Of a DNA stretch of 64,000 nucleotides, positions 30,180-41,036 are shown in pieces; positions within the stretch are counted from its first letter, which is position 1; every line of letters starts with the position of its first letter. Origin of the DNA: Tritrichomonas musculus. Taxonomy: Eukaryota > Parabasalia > Tritrichomonadida > Tritrichomonadidae. The stretch spans positions 1,054,001 through 1,118,000 of the forward strand of contig JAPFFF010000039.1 in NCBI GenBank assembly GCA_039105265.1. Direction: 5' to 3'. The notes under the pieces are model-generated. The model was not told the origin of the DNA and did no database searches. It saw only the letters and a list, made by a program, of their open reading frames with translations. Made by a program: the position numbers and the translations under genes.

Positions 30180-31622
30180 ATGGAATTTATAATAAAGTAT
30201 CTTAAAAATGATGATGTTGATGGTTTTGAGCAATCAAAGCATGCTCTCACTAGTCTTGATCCAAACGAAATGTCAAAATTGCCAAATATTTTTTACAGTA
30301 ATCCAAATTTTATTGCGTATGTTGCATTTTATGGAGCGATGAATTGCTTTTTATCTTTACAAAAACAAGGGGAAAGTGTTGATGATGTTGATGATGAAAA
30401 TCGCTCCGCTATTCACTTTGCATGCGCAGGTGGAAATTGCAAAATGGTTAATATGCTTATTGAAGATCTCGATCAGTTTCACAATGTTGATTCTCTTGGT
30501 CGTTCCCCATTACACTATGCAATAGAATATAATCAAAATTGCATTACTAAATTTTTAGTGGAAAAATATACCTCAGACTTATCTGATTGTTTAGATGCTT
30601 CTCTTCTTATAAACAAGAAAGATATTTTTGGTATGACTCCTTTCCATTTATCAGTTGAGAATGAAAACGAAGAAATTGTTGATTATTTGATCGAAAATGG
30701 TGCAAATGTTAATCTTTCAGATGCTGATGGTTGTGTTCCAGTTCATATTGCTGCAAAAATTGGTTCATTTCAACTTTTATCCAAACTTATCCAAAAAGGC
30801 GCTAAAGCTAACAAAAAATCTAAAAATGGTCGTACGCTCTTTCATTTTGCTGCTTTTAGTGGATCTCCATGGATTATTAACAAAATAATATCAACTTTCA
30901 AAGAAGAAGGTGATGTTAAAATAAATATCAATACACCTGATCAATTTGGTCGTATTCCATTACATTATGCTTGTGAACAAGGCTCGGTTTCTGTTGTTGA
31001 AGAGTTATTAAAGTTACATTCTGATGTCAATTTACGTGATGTTGATGGTATGTTACCAATTCATTTTGCAGCTATCAAAGGAAATACAGATATCATCCAA
31101 TTGCTAATAAAGTATAGATCACCTGTTTATGCGAAAGATAGCAATCTTCGAACGCCTTTGCACTTGGCCTGCGAATGCGGATCCTATAAAGCTGTTCGAC
31201 TGTTATGTAGAAAGTTCAAAAATTTGGTCAATGAAGAAACAAAGAATGGATTAACACCATTACATTCACTTGCAAGCAGCGATTTTGACGTCGATAATGC
31301 AGATCTAGTTCATTATCTTGTTTCAAAAGGATCAGATATCAATAAAAAAACTAAATTTGGACAGACTCCTCTCCAGTGCGCGATAGAAAACGGATTTCTC
31401 AATACAATTGGTGCACTTGTTGAATCAGGTGCTGATCTTAATATAATGAATAGCAGCAATTCTAAAGGTAATGAAGTATACTATTCTCCAAAGATATCTG
31501 CAAGCAGCTCAAGTTTATCATCTGCATTTCAATCACCTTGTTCATCTCCAAATATATCTAGAAGATCGCCAACAAAATCCACTTTTATTTCTCAAGATAT
31601 GAATCTTGACGAGTTGTTATGA
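30180..31622 (+). CDS. Ankyrin-repeat protein with Ser-rich tail
   Basis: An intact 480-residue protein. After a short N-terminal part that includes an ankyrin-like helix pair (IAYVAFYGAMNCFLSLQKQG, about 42-61), about ten ankyrin repeats run to residue ~425. Examples are DENRSAIHFACAGGNCKMV, GRSPLHYAIEYNQN, GMTPFHLSVENENEEIVDYL, GRIPLHYACEQGSVSVVEEL, RTPLHLACECGSYKAVRLL and GQTPLQCAIENGFLNTIGAL. The tail (about 430-480) is rich in Ser/Pro (SSSSLSSAF, SPCSSPNISRRSPTKS), a plausible phosphorylation segment. No membrane segment or catalytic domain, so it is likely a scaffold. The ATG lies just after an initiator-like element. Confidence 0.9.
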   Translation: MEFIIKYLKNDDVDGFEQSKHALTSLDPNEMSKLPNIFYSNPNFIAYVAFYGAMNCFLSLQKQGESVDDVDDENRSAIHFACAGGNCKMVNMLIEDLDQFHNVDSLGRSPLHYAIEYNQNCITKFLVEKYTSDLSDCLDASLLINKKDIFGMTPFHLSVENENEEIVDYLIENGANVNLSDADGCVPVHIAAKIGSFQLLSKLIQKGAKANKKSKNGRTLFHFAAFSGSPWIINKIISTFKEEGDVKININTPDQFGRIPLHYACEQGSVSVVEELLKLHSDVNLRDVDGMLPIHFAAIKGNTDIIQLLIKYRSPVYAKDSNLRTPLHLACECGSYKAVRLLCRKFKNLVNEETKNGLTPLHSLASSDFDVDNADLVHYLVSKGSDINKKTKFGQTPLQCAIENGFLNTIGALVESGADLNIMNSSNSKGNEVYYSPKISASSSSLSSAFQSPCSSPNISRRSPTKSTFISQDMNLDELL

Positions 31623-32455
31623 AATTTATTATTATTCCGATAAATGTTTATGTATTGATTAATTTCTTTTGTTTTGTTGTTTATTTTAAAAATGTTTATT
31701 GCTTATAAATAGTAAATTATTATTTTCCTCAGAGATTTATGTTGTTTAAATAGCAAATGTATATATATACATTTAAATTAAAGTTGATTTCGTAAACTAT
31801 TCAATTTTTTTTATCTCTCTAAGAGAGAAACTAATTACCTACGATCAAACTTAACAGCCATCAGAAAGTGATCAGCTGCAATACAATTATATATAAATAA
31901 ATATAGATATTGCAAAATTAAGTGTCATAAGCATAAAACCAAGCAATGCAGTTTTTTTCAAAATTGTGGAAGATAAGGCAATATTCAAGCTAAAACTTTC
32001 AGAACAACTGATGAATATTATCAGAATTTCTAGAATATTGTCAGAATTCGATGAATATGAAGGGTGAACAATCAAATTTTAATAAAGAAATTGCAGCTAG
32101 GTTAACTTATAGAGAATTTTTTAGTGATTCATTTGGAATTATTCAAATGATTATAATAGTTTCATTATGGGACTCCTTAATGAAACTGATAATACTTATC
32201 AACAAGGACTTACAAGTTTATTACCTATCAATTTTGAAATTAATGTAACACAAGATTCAATTTCAGGAACTTATACTAATGCTTATCAAACTCCAAAGAT
32301 GGCGTTTATTATTATATTCATCTATTTTAATACTCTTTCAACCAAAAGAGATGTTCTCTTATTTGAATTAGAAATTATGACATAATCTTTAGAGATTAAG
32401 ATGAATTGTTTTTTCTTTGTATTTTGTCATTCTCATTTATTTTCAATTTACTCAA
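31623..32455. other. A/T-rich region with a possible gene remnant
   Basis: A stretch near 32150-32320 reads MGLLNETDNTYQQGLTSLLP and on through INVTQDSISGTYTNAYQT, which has protein-like codon use. The surrounding frames are broken. I do not recognise it. The rest is filler. Confidence 0.3.
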
Positions 32456-33420
32456 ACACGATGACAAAAGCAAATGTTATTGAATTTATTATTATAAACC
32501 ATTATCTTGATTAAGAGACACTTCCTCAATATCCATTTACTATTAAAAGGAAAGATAATCAATATATTGTTAAAGAAAGTATTGTTTCTTATGATAAACA
32601 GCACAATGGATATTATACTTCTAATAGTAAAAGTTTGCACATATCTTACTTTTAATAATTCTCCGGAATATCAAACGCAAAATCTTTACTATAAGAAGAA
32701 ATAAAAAAAAGAGAAAACTATAGCTAAACAATTTATTAAAGACCTTAATGGTTTTCTGTCTATTGATCATCTAAATTGAGATAAAACAGATTATCTCATA
32801 GAAAATCTTAGATGGTTTTCATATTCTGATGATTTTAAAAATAATTCATCTTGAAATAGAGTTTCATATTAATTAGAAGATGATACACATGAATATTCAT
32901 TTTTAAATATGTATTATGATTTATAAAATGAAGGAAGATATTTTGGAGAAATTCATTATTAATGTATCATAACGAAGAGGCAAATAAAGGTATGTTTTGC
33001 ATAAAAATAATGGATTAGGCGAATAGATTCATGCAGACTATCTCAAAAAAAGTAGGATATATAATCGTTTCGACATTAAACATTATTAAAAACTAACTAT
33101 TATATCCGTTCATGTTTTTAAACAGCTAAACGGATAAAAAAAAATACCAATGGCTGAAACAAAAAAGATTTAATATGAAAATGCTTATAAAATATTTGGA
33201 TAAGAAATCATTATAGCGAATAATGTAACTGTATCATACTTGAAGAACATTTCAATTTGTTAGAGATAGGTTATCATAATTCAATTAATAACAAATGTGT
33301 TAATGCGCCAAATAACATTGTAAAATACAAAGAGCATTGAAAATTTAAAGATATACTGGTTAAAGAACGATATTTCTCATATCATCTTTAAAATTCGATT
33401 GAAAAATAATCGAATATTCA
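32456..33420 (+). pseudogene. Decayed HNH-endonuclease-like gene
   Basis: Several frames together carry the signature of the NUMOD/HNH homing-endonuclease-like family found in trichomonads. They are PFTIKRKDNQYIVKE near 32537, AKQFIKDLNGFLSIDHLN near 32726 (the first His/Asn of HNH) and DYLIENLRWFSYSDDFKNNS near 32790. The C-terminal family segment EGRYFGEIHY lies near 32933. The frame is broken by several stops and by a shift or more, and the far end (to about 33420) is only weakly protein-like. The family cuts DNA at a metal-bound His site. This copy is dead. Confidence 0.5.
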
Positions 33421-34189
33421 ATTTTCTTCTCATTTTCTTCCTATCGTGCCACTACTTTTAAAAAAATGAGTAAAAAATTGTCATAAAAACCTTATCAAAA
33501 GCCAATCTTCTAATATGTTTTAGATGAACAACACATTTATGTCAAAAATCTAGTCAAATAGTAGGCCTTATTTTTTTTACATCACAAATACTATAAACGT
33601 CTTTTTAACGTATTTTTTCATAAAATAACGATTTTTTGATTTGTAGTATCATGGAAACTTTTTGAATGCGAATAAATTTTTTTTTATTTTATGAAGAATC
33701 AAAAATAATATTATTCAATTTGAAAAACATTTTACTATTTTATCTTTTTATTTTTAAATTATTTAAAACATTTTTAATATAAAAAAATAATTGTAGATCA
33801 AGATAAAAATAAAAAACTAATATCGAGAAAATAACGTATTTACAATTGTAATTACAATTGTAATTTTTAAACGGACAAGTTGTATACAATTGTAAATACA
33901 AAAACAAAGGCTTATCAAATAGAATTTTGGAATGAAATATACAATCTACTATTAAAGTAGTTGAGTTTATTATTTGATATTTTTAAATGAAAACAGGGTA
34001 AAAAGATTTAAATCTATATGAATTCATATTAATAAGCACATATAAATTAAACATAAACATTGAATTTCATTAAAATGATGTGAAAATGAAAAGCTTAAAA
34101 TGATAAAAGGTTCAATATATGCTATATTTGGTAAAAATCAGATTAACATTGAAAGATAAGTTAATTATAGGATTCAAATGTTTCATATT
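33421..34189. other. A/T-rich spacer, no gene
   Basis: Nothing recognised except the perfect hairpin at 33836-33899. Confidence 0.45.
33836..33899. repeat. Perfect 15-bp hairpin
   Basis: GTATTTACAATTGTA at 33836-33850 is repeated exactly inverted at 33885-33899 with a 34-base loop. The arms contain the self-complementary ACAATTGT. Could be a small element end pair, a structural site or chance. Confidence 0.5.
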
Positions 34190-34470
34190 TCGCATTTAAC
34201 CTCTTTTATCATCTTTTAAGTTTGATCGATCTGTTTTTTTGATGGTATATAGACTTTGTCGCTGTGATTGTACTTGAGTATTAGATTGTGTTGGTGAACT
34301 AAATGCTGGAATTAAGAAGACTCGTTGTGATGTTTCTACCTGTTTTTTGATTTGTATTTGAGCTTTGCATGATATAAAGATTTTGCCATTTAAAGACGGT
34401 TTGAGCAACGTTTGTTATATAAATCTGTTTTGTTCCTTGAATTGCTGTATTGCTTTTAATAAATGGTTAT
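34190..34470 (-). pseudogene. Fragment of an unrecognised Q/S-rich protein
   Basis: On the reverse strand a frame reads KAIQQFKEQNRFI, stops, and continues LKPSLNGKIFISCKAQIQIK and TSQRVFLIPAFSSPTQSNTQ. The IQQFKE motif matches the captured fragment at 10890-10990. Parent gene unknown. Confidence 0.3.
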
Positions 34471-34699
34471 AAAATGCTATATAATTGAGTTTTACATTCA
34501 TGTATTGTTTTTAAAAAAAGTTTTTTAGCTTTTTCACAAATAAATAAACTGCATTGTTTCTCATGATTACTAATTTTTTCATCATTTTTTCCGCCAAATT
34601 GCTCTTACTTACGTTGTTTCTCTCTTAATAAAAGCTTATTTTCAAAATTTTTATCATTATAATCATTATAACTATTAAATAAAATGATATAATGAATCA

Positions 34700-35240
34700 T
34701 TGCTTGTTCTCAGGATTCTTTGACAGAGCTTCTTTGAGTTTCGTACAAAATGATTTCAAGTAGAGCTGGGGTTGTTTTCTTTCCTATTACAGCGGATAGT
34801 ATAAAATCGTATTTCATATTCAAGGTTTTAAAATCTAAGTTCTTCGTTATTTCGTCACTAATTAATTTTCCAAATACTTTGTTAATTTTTTTTTTCAGAG
34901 ATGCAAAGATCTTTAGATATAAATGTTGAAAAGTGCAACCTTCAGGGATGGGAGCAATACACATATTGTTTTCAAGTGAGGAATTAATTGACTTTTCAGA
35001 AATATGTGCTCCATAGGTATCTGCAAAAAGATCTTTTTCCTGATGAAATTAACACTTAAAGACCTATCAGCACAAATTGTTGCTAGGAAAGTAAAACCAG
35101 GCTTTGGATTAGTTTTGGTCATAAATAAAAACATTATCAGAATTTATAGGAGGCCATATTCTGAAAAAATAATCAATTTGAACCCAAAAAGATTCATCCC
35201 AGTTAGGAATTCTGTTTTTTCAACCTTTTTTTATTTTTTT
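34700..35240 (-). pseudogene. Decayed pogo/Tigger-like (DDE) transposase fragment
   Basis: Reverse-strand pieces in different frames line up with the pogo/DDE_1 family. IPNWDESFWVQI near 35200 is the first catalytic Asp region. KPGFTFLATICADRSLSVNF near 35090 is the strand after it. ADTYGAHIS near 35010 is the second Asp region. MCIAPIPEGCTFQHLYLKIF near 34940 corresponds to the usual PPN.TS..QPLD block, followed by a lysine-rich helix. The N-terminal DNA-binding part is missing and there are several breaks. A very old plain DNA-transposon relic. Confidence 0.5.
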
Positions 35241-35901
35241 AAAAAAATTAATTAACTTATTTATATTATAAAATCAATTATTGTACTAATCATGTGTTTA
35301 GGTCTCATTTTAAGGTGGAATAGTAGTGAACTACACCTGAGAATCTATTTTATGTTCAAGATTAATTAAATAAATGAACTGAAGAGTGCTCCTACTACGA
35401 TGGTTGAGGATGAAATGATTGTGCATCGTAGTACTTCTGAATAACAATTTAAACTTGATCATTTAAATTGGTTGATAGTGAATACTCCGGAGAATGCAGG
35501 ATTCTTGTGATCATCTAGGAGCCATGCTTGTTTTTCATATATCTTTTTGAACCATTATTCTAATATTCTCCGATCAACTTTAAATGTAATGCTAATTCTT
35601 ATTATAAAAAATGATGCATCTTTGATTATAACACTACCCGATATTTCTAGGTTTTTTCTTTCTTTTATTTAGTTTCGATAGCTTCTCTGGTATATATTCA
35701 TAATGAAAAACATTTTTTCCTTTTAAAAAACTTCTTTAAATTGTTGATCTATGTGTAAGAAAAAAAAAAGTTTGATTATACTTTTTGAATAAGTAAATGA
35801 TTAGCCACATTAGGTCAATATTTGAATACTATGATAAAATTCAGCATCTTGAATGAGGAATTCTGAACTTAGGAAAACGATCTAAAAGATATTGAAAACC
35901 T
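35241..35901. other. Non-coding stretch with a perfect-stem hairpin
   Basis: TACTACGATG near 35393 pairs perfectly with CATCGTAGTA near 35424 across a ~21-base loop. This region is less A/T-rich than its surroundings, which hints at a former gene or structured RNA, but no frame is open. Confidence 0.35.
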
Positions 35902-36245
35902 GGGCTTGTGCAGGAATGAAAGATAAATTTTGAAGTTTGCTACTTTTGAGAGCATGGGAGCTATGCATGCTCTGGAATGGAAGACAAGCTTCGATGATTC
36001 ATTCTTTTTGAGAGTATAAAAAATGTTCTTGTGCTGCTCTAAAAGATGATTTTTTGAGTTTGTTAGTTTTAAGAGCCGAGAAGATGTGTTTGTCTTACAA
36101 TAGAAGATGATTTTTGTAGTTTGTTAATTTTGACAGCTAAGAAGCTGTTCTTGTGTTGTTATAGAAGATGATTTTTTGAGTTTGTTATTTTAAGAGCAGA
36201 GAATCTGTGCCTACTCTGGAACGGAAGACATTCTTTGAAGATTAT
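35902..36245 (+). repeat. Diverged ~62-bp tandem repeat (five to six units)
   Basis: Units share the order GGAATGGAAGA or ATAGAAGATGA, then TTTTTGAGTTTGTTA, then TTTTAAGAGC, then GAGAAGCTGT-like, then TTCTTGTG. Five to six units of about 62 bp run through the interval with considerable divergence, so the array is old. No coding frame persists through it. Confidence 0.6.
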
Positions 36246-37531
36246 TTGTGTTACTTCACTAGCTCATTCTCTAAAAGAAGAAGAACTAGAGCATGTAATA
36301 AAAAGTAGAAAAATCGATGAACCAGCTAGTTTAGCTTGGAAACTGCAATTCATCTAGAAACAAAAATCCGATTGGACTTTTGCAACATCAATTTTGCAGT
36401 TCCCAAAGTTCGAGAAATATTGGTTTCCTTATACCATATATTCATACAGTACTTCTGAGCGGAAAGGCTCTCACTAATATCCTGACATTTTAAAAATGTA
36501 AAAAATATGCAATGGAATTGATAATAAGATCAATGAATATATGATAAAAGCAATTTTCATTTATATTTTAATAGAATAATGTCAAATCATTATATGCATG
36601 ATTGCCATATTTCTTTTATAATTTATACTTGTTTTTCTTTTACCGTATATTCATCGATCTTATTATCAATTTCATTGTATTTCTTCGACATTTTTATATA
36701 TATATATATAATATCTTTTGTGAATTATTGAGTATTGACGATAATTGTTTCTTTATATACGCCAATATTACTAGCACATCATCAACGAAATAATTTGTAT
36801 CTTTCAAAGGTTTCATCAACATAAATTATAAAGAAATTATAATTGCATGTTAGCAATCTTTAATGTAATGCTGAAAGAGATTTTGAATTCCAAAAATAAA
36901 GAAATAAATTCATTATTTTTCAATTTAGTGCCTTCTGTTTTATTAAAATTAAATGGATCAAGCTTTAACAACGCATTTCAAAATTTAATTTTATCTGATG
37001 AACCTTTTTACTAATCCCACTTTCGTATTGGATGGGGTAAATCCATTTTTTTTTTTTTCACTACAAAATTTCCAAAGATTTTTATATATCATCAAACTTT
37101 TTTATTGTAACTATATAAAATATATAAGGAAAAACAAAACTATCTGGTGTGGCAGTATCATTACTTTTATTTTACAATCCTTTTGATCATGAAATTCAAA
37201 AAAACAAAAAAACAGTTAATTCATTGATACCATAATTTAAATTTCAGCATCAATCAATCAATCAATCAATCATTCATTCATTCATTCATCACTTTTATTA
37301 ATAAAACTGCATAATAAATACAAAAATTGAAAATCAACATTCAGTTTAGCCTTTAATTGACCTTACTGCAATCAAAAAAACAGTTTGAATTCTCTCACTT
37401 TAATTAAATAAAACACAGTTAGATTAACAAAGAATTTTTTATATAAATACAAAAATATTTTTTTGAAGCTCTACACAACCATATAATTTCAGTCTACTAC
37501 AAGAATAATTAATTAATTAAAAAAAATTCTT
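36246..37531. other. Non-coding stretch with inverted repeats and microsatellites
   Basis: GGAAACTGCAA near 36338 and TTGCAGTTCCC near 36390 form a hairpin. TTGATAATAAGATCAATGAA near 36518 has an inverted near-copy at about 36648-36668. A short AT microsatellite lies near 36690 and an (ATCA/ATTC)n tract at 37249-37288. No gene recognised. Confidence 0.4.
37249..37288 (+). repeat. Tetranucleotide microsatellite
   Basis: About five ATCA units followed by about four ATTC units. Confidence 0.85.
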
Positions 37532-40474
37532 TCATTCTCTAAGATCGTCGATAAAGCACCAAGTTGAGTCATCAGGAACTGTATTACATATAAATGAACC
37601 ATCAAGATATTCATTATAGTCATTTTTTCCATATTCTTCAGTACTTGCTAATGCGATAGCGTTATAATTATCTCTGTCGTTTAGGTATAAATCGTAAGCG
37701 TAGACTTGTACTGCTGATTCCAAATTCGGTTTTGAGAAAAGCTCCTTGATTTCTTGAATGACGCTTATTACTCTTTTTGAAGTTTTGTATCCTTCATAAA
37801 TGACGTTAAGACAAATTCTCCCTTCTGAAGATACGTTTAAATGGAAAGGAACAGAAATAAACCTGAAAATTGGAGGTACAGCTGGATATAGCTCTGGAAA
37901 AGTAACATATAAATACCACCACTTGCCGGCATAGAGAGTTCCTTCAGGTCCCTTTAATAATACAATCCAACGATCAAGATTAGATTGGAAGGTAAATATT
38001 TTCATATCTGGATCAGAAACCCTTTCTGCTATGGAAAGTTCGTTCATAATTCGCCTTTGACGAAAACTTGGAACTACCGAATCTCGATTGGCTGCACATA
38101 CATGTGAAGGAGTTGCAATATGCTGCTTTGATGCGGCTTGTGTAAGCTCTTTATTGACGATTTCTCTATCAAAAAACGCTGATTTCGCTGCATTTTGCAA
38201 GAATTCACTTGTTATTTGTTCTGGCTTGATCCTATTTGGAGTTGTGGATCGATCTCCTGGAATAAGTGGGTCTAGTCGTGGCTTTCTTTCATCATAGTTC
38301 AAAAAGGCACCTTTATCTATGATGCTGAGTCCATCAAGAATGTTTTTAGGCCTGAAAGAAAAACCTCCAGTTGCATGTGAAACTGCACAAAGCATCTTAC
38401 AGCTCTCTTTGCTACTGATAATGATACTGTCGAGAATAATTTTGTTCTTGATAAGTTCTTTGGTAAGCTCAACTACGCTGGTTTCTGACGAAATGTCATC
38501 GCCACAGCTAATAACAAATATCCTAGATGTGGCATTTTTGTATATACCAAAACCTCGATTTTCTTTCTTGAATTTGATGATTTCAGAATAGCTGGCATAT
38601 ATGGAATCCCATAGATGAGGTGTAGAGGTCTGTAAACCTTGTTTTAATCCAATATCTGAAAAATTAGATATTGGGGGAGAAAGAGGTATTTTAACTTTGG
38701 AAGAATCACTGAAGGACATGAGACCGATAATACATGGGTAATGATAACCGTAAATTCTATTTGAAAAGGTTGTTAGATATTGACATGCCATGCTATATCG
38801 GTCTTCTCTATAACTTTGGGATGACATAAAAATACCTGATAAATCATGCTTCATGAATTTGGATTGGTCAAAATTTACCATAATAATTTGTTTAATTTGA
38901 TCGACATTCGAAATTTGATTTGAGCTTGTATTTCCTTGTTCTTTCGCAAATTTATCGATATCTTTTGATTGAATTTTTCCAGTAAGAGGATCAATAATTT
39001 CTACAATAATTTGATTATCTGTATCAATTATTGGTGATTGACTTAAGTAGAGAAATTCATGATCTTTTCCTTTGATGATAGAACAACCAATTACAACCCG
39101 AATTGAAAGTGGGTCAATTGGAGTAAAAGTTGAGTAATTATAAGCGTTTTCAATATCTTTATCTTTAATTTTGATATCACTTGATACAGCACTTTCAGCC
39201 GATTCAATTTTCCAGAAATAAACAACAGGCCCAAGATTCAATTTAGTAAGAAACTTTGTAGGGTGGGCCCTCGGATCAAGATTAATAGTCATTAATGGCA
39301 ATCTTTGTGGAGGATCGCTGTAATTTGATATTAAATTACATAATCGAAGTAAATACTCAAAAACTTGATTATCTTTACAAGATGCTGGTACAATTGATCT
39401 GAAGTAGGTATAAAATGTGGAACAAACAGCAACAATTTCTCTTCCTGTAACTTGATTGCCATCAATAATTCTGTTAATTGAAGTAAGGAGAGGAGGAAAA
39501 TGAATAACAGATGCACATGCGCGTAAAAGAAGATTACTGTTTGCACCATCATGACTGAGATAGCCTAGTAAACATGCAACATCTGTGAGCCCTCGGGTAG
39601 TTGAATCAACCAAAGGTGATAAAAGAATCTTGCGCTCTTCATTACTAACATCACAACATTCTTTGCATTCGCCATTAAGGATCGTATCTGATAGAGGTCG
39701 TGTCAAGATACCATAAATAAACTTTTTTGTTTTTTTATTAAACAAATTTTTATTTGAGAAAATATCAGCAAGAGTCCCAGCTTTGAAAGGAATGCCACCT
39801 GGAAGGTAAATAAGCAATTGTTTGTTTTGAATATCGACCTTGCTGCTTTGGAGAATACTACGAAGATAATCGTTACATTGGTTTGGGGTCATCGACAAGT
39901 CTTTTAATTCTATTGGGATACCATTTAATAACATGTCTTTTGTTCCGCCAGTAAAACAAAAATAGTAACTCGAGCTCAAATCCTTTTTGGCGGCAGCTGA
40001 TGGCACTGCTTCTGGAAGATCAGGTATTTTCGCTGGAGATGGCGTAGCAGTTGGCGGTGTTGGAGGTTTTGCTTTTGATGATGGTTTGACTACTTTACCT
40101 TCACCAAGATTTTTGATTGGTGGTGGTTGAGATGGATTTACTGGGCTTATATGCGGCATATACATAGATTTGGAAAATTTATTACTTTTAGTTAATTTCG
40201 AATTAACAGTTTGGTGAATAAAATCTTTACTAGGAGGATCTGGCGTGCATGACGCAAAGAAAACAGTATTGGGATTTGTGTCGTAAAAATCCAATAATTG
40301 ATCATCATGAGCTATTTCAGATTCTTCAATAAATAGAGATATGTATTTTTTTTCTGAATTACTTATTAATTTTAAAAACTCCTCACATGTGTAATTGCGA
40401 GGGACCATTTTTATATAAGTTTTGTTTGGTGTTTCAGTAACAGCATAGACAACTTTAATTTTAGATGATGACAT
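37532..40474 (-). CDS. vWA-like plus ubiquitin-conjugating (E2) fusion protein
   Basis: An intact 980-residue protein. Residues 1-75 form a small alpha/beta-looking N-terminal segment, and a Pro-rich linker follows (about 110-160). A second mixed domain and helical region run from about 170 to 400. About 535-740 has the pattern of a von Willebrand A domain: IIMVNFDQSKF as a partial MIDAS DxSxS, TPHLWDSI as the Thr/Asp strand, IFVISCGDD as the third Asp site. The C-terminal ~150 residues are a UBC fold: RWIVLLKGPEGTLYAGKWWY, FPELYPAVPPIFRF and EGRICLNVI with the catalytic Cys888. The HPN triad is HLN (878-880). It would accept ubiquitin or a ubiquitin-like protein, perhaps positioned by the vWA part. 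Convergent in outlook with the upstream gene fragments; no initiator match seen before the ATG at 40474. Confidence 0.85.
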   Translation of the reverse strand: MSSSKIKVVYAVTETPNKTYIKMVPRNYTCEEFLKLISNSEKKYISLFIEESEIAHDDQLLDFYDTNPNTVFFASCTPDPPSKDFIHQTVNSKLTKSNKFSKSMYMPHISPVNPSQPPPIKNLGEGKVVKPSSKAKPPTPPTATPSPAKIPDLPEAVPSAAAKKDLSSSYYFCFTGGTKDMLLNGIPIELKDLSMTPNQCNDYLRSILQSSKVDIQNKQLLIYLPGGIPFKAGTLADIFSNKNLFNKKTKKFIYGILTRPLSDTILNGECKECCDVSNEERKILLSPLVDSTTRGLTDVACLLGYLSHDGANSNLLLRACASVIHFPPLLTSINRIIDGNQVTGREIVAVCSTFYTYFRSIVPASCKDNQVFEYLLRLCNLISNYSDPPQRLPLMTINLDPRAHPTKFLTKLNLGPVVYFWKIESAESAVSSDIKIKDKDIENAYNYSTFTPIDPLSIRVVIGCSIIKGKDHEFLYLSQSPIIDTDNQIIVEIIDPLTGKIQSKDIDKFAKEQGNTSSNQISNVDQIKQIIMVNFDQSKFMKHDLSGIFMSSQSYREDRYSMACQYLTTFSNRIYGYHYPCIIGLMSFSDSSKVKIPLSPPISNFSDIGLKQGLQTSTPHLWDSIYASYSEIIKFKKENRGFGIYKNATSRIFVISCGDDISSETSVVELTKELIKNKIILDSIIISSKESCKMLCAVSHATGGFSFRPKNILDGLSIIDKGAFLNYDERKPRLDPLIPGDRSTTPNRIKPEQITSEFLQNAAKSAFFDREIVNKELTQAASKQHIATPSHVCAANRDSVVPSFRQRRIMNELSIAERVSDPDMKIFTFQSNLDRWIVLLKGPEGTLYAGKWWYLYVTFPELYPAVPPIFRFISVPFHLNVSSEGRICLNVIYEGYKTSKRVISVIQEIKELFSKPNLESAVQVYAYDLYLNDRDNYNAIALASTEEYGKNDYNEYLDGSFICNTVPDDSTWCFIDDLRE

Positions 40475-41036
40475 TTTATACTAAAATTTCACCTTCAGAA
40501 AAAACCGTATAAATTTATGCAGCTTTCAAACCTTACAATTATTGCCCAAAAAATTTAAATTCAAAAGCCAATTAAGCTTTCTTTTTAACGCATACATATT
40601 CTCTCTTAGAGGGAATCAGATCAAAGACATAAGAAAATCAGAACAAATTTTAGTCGAATCGTTCTTTTTGCAATTTCTCTATTAACAAAGAAAGATGACT
40701 TTAAAACATATTTTTATATACAATTCAGACCACACTAAAACCAAAAAATTTGTTTGTGCTCTTGAAATGGATGCCAAGCAGATTTGAAAAAATCTTAAAG
40801 CACAATTTTTCATTACACATGTCAGCATTACTTTTATATTTATATTAGGAATAAAGCTAATATAACCAATTTTCTTGTTTTTATATTGATGAGATAATAT
40901 TGAACGTTATATTTTTTATCAAAAAATTTTATTCATTTGGTTATTTTGAAAAACCATATAGAATTAATTATGAACAATTCAATATTTTTGAAATAATTAT
41001 TAGAAAATCTATAAATAACCATAGAAACTTTAGTAA
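40475..41036. other. Spacer upstream of the pseudokinase gene
   Basis: A/T-rich. A frame at 40900-41172 is open but does not match the kinase frame. It may include the lost 5' end of the next gene in shifted frame. Confidence 0.35.
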
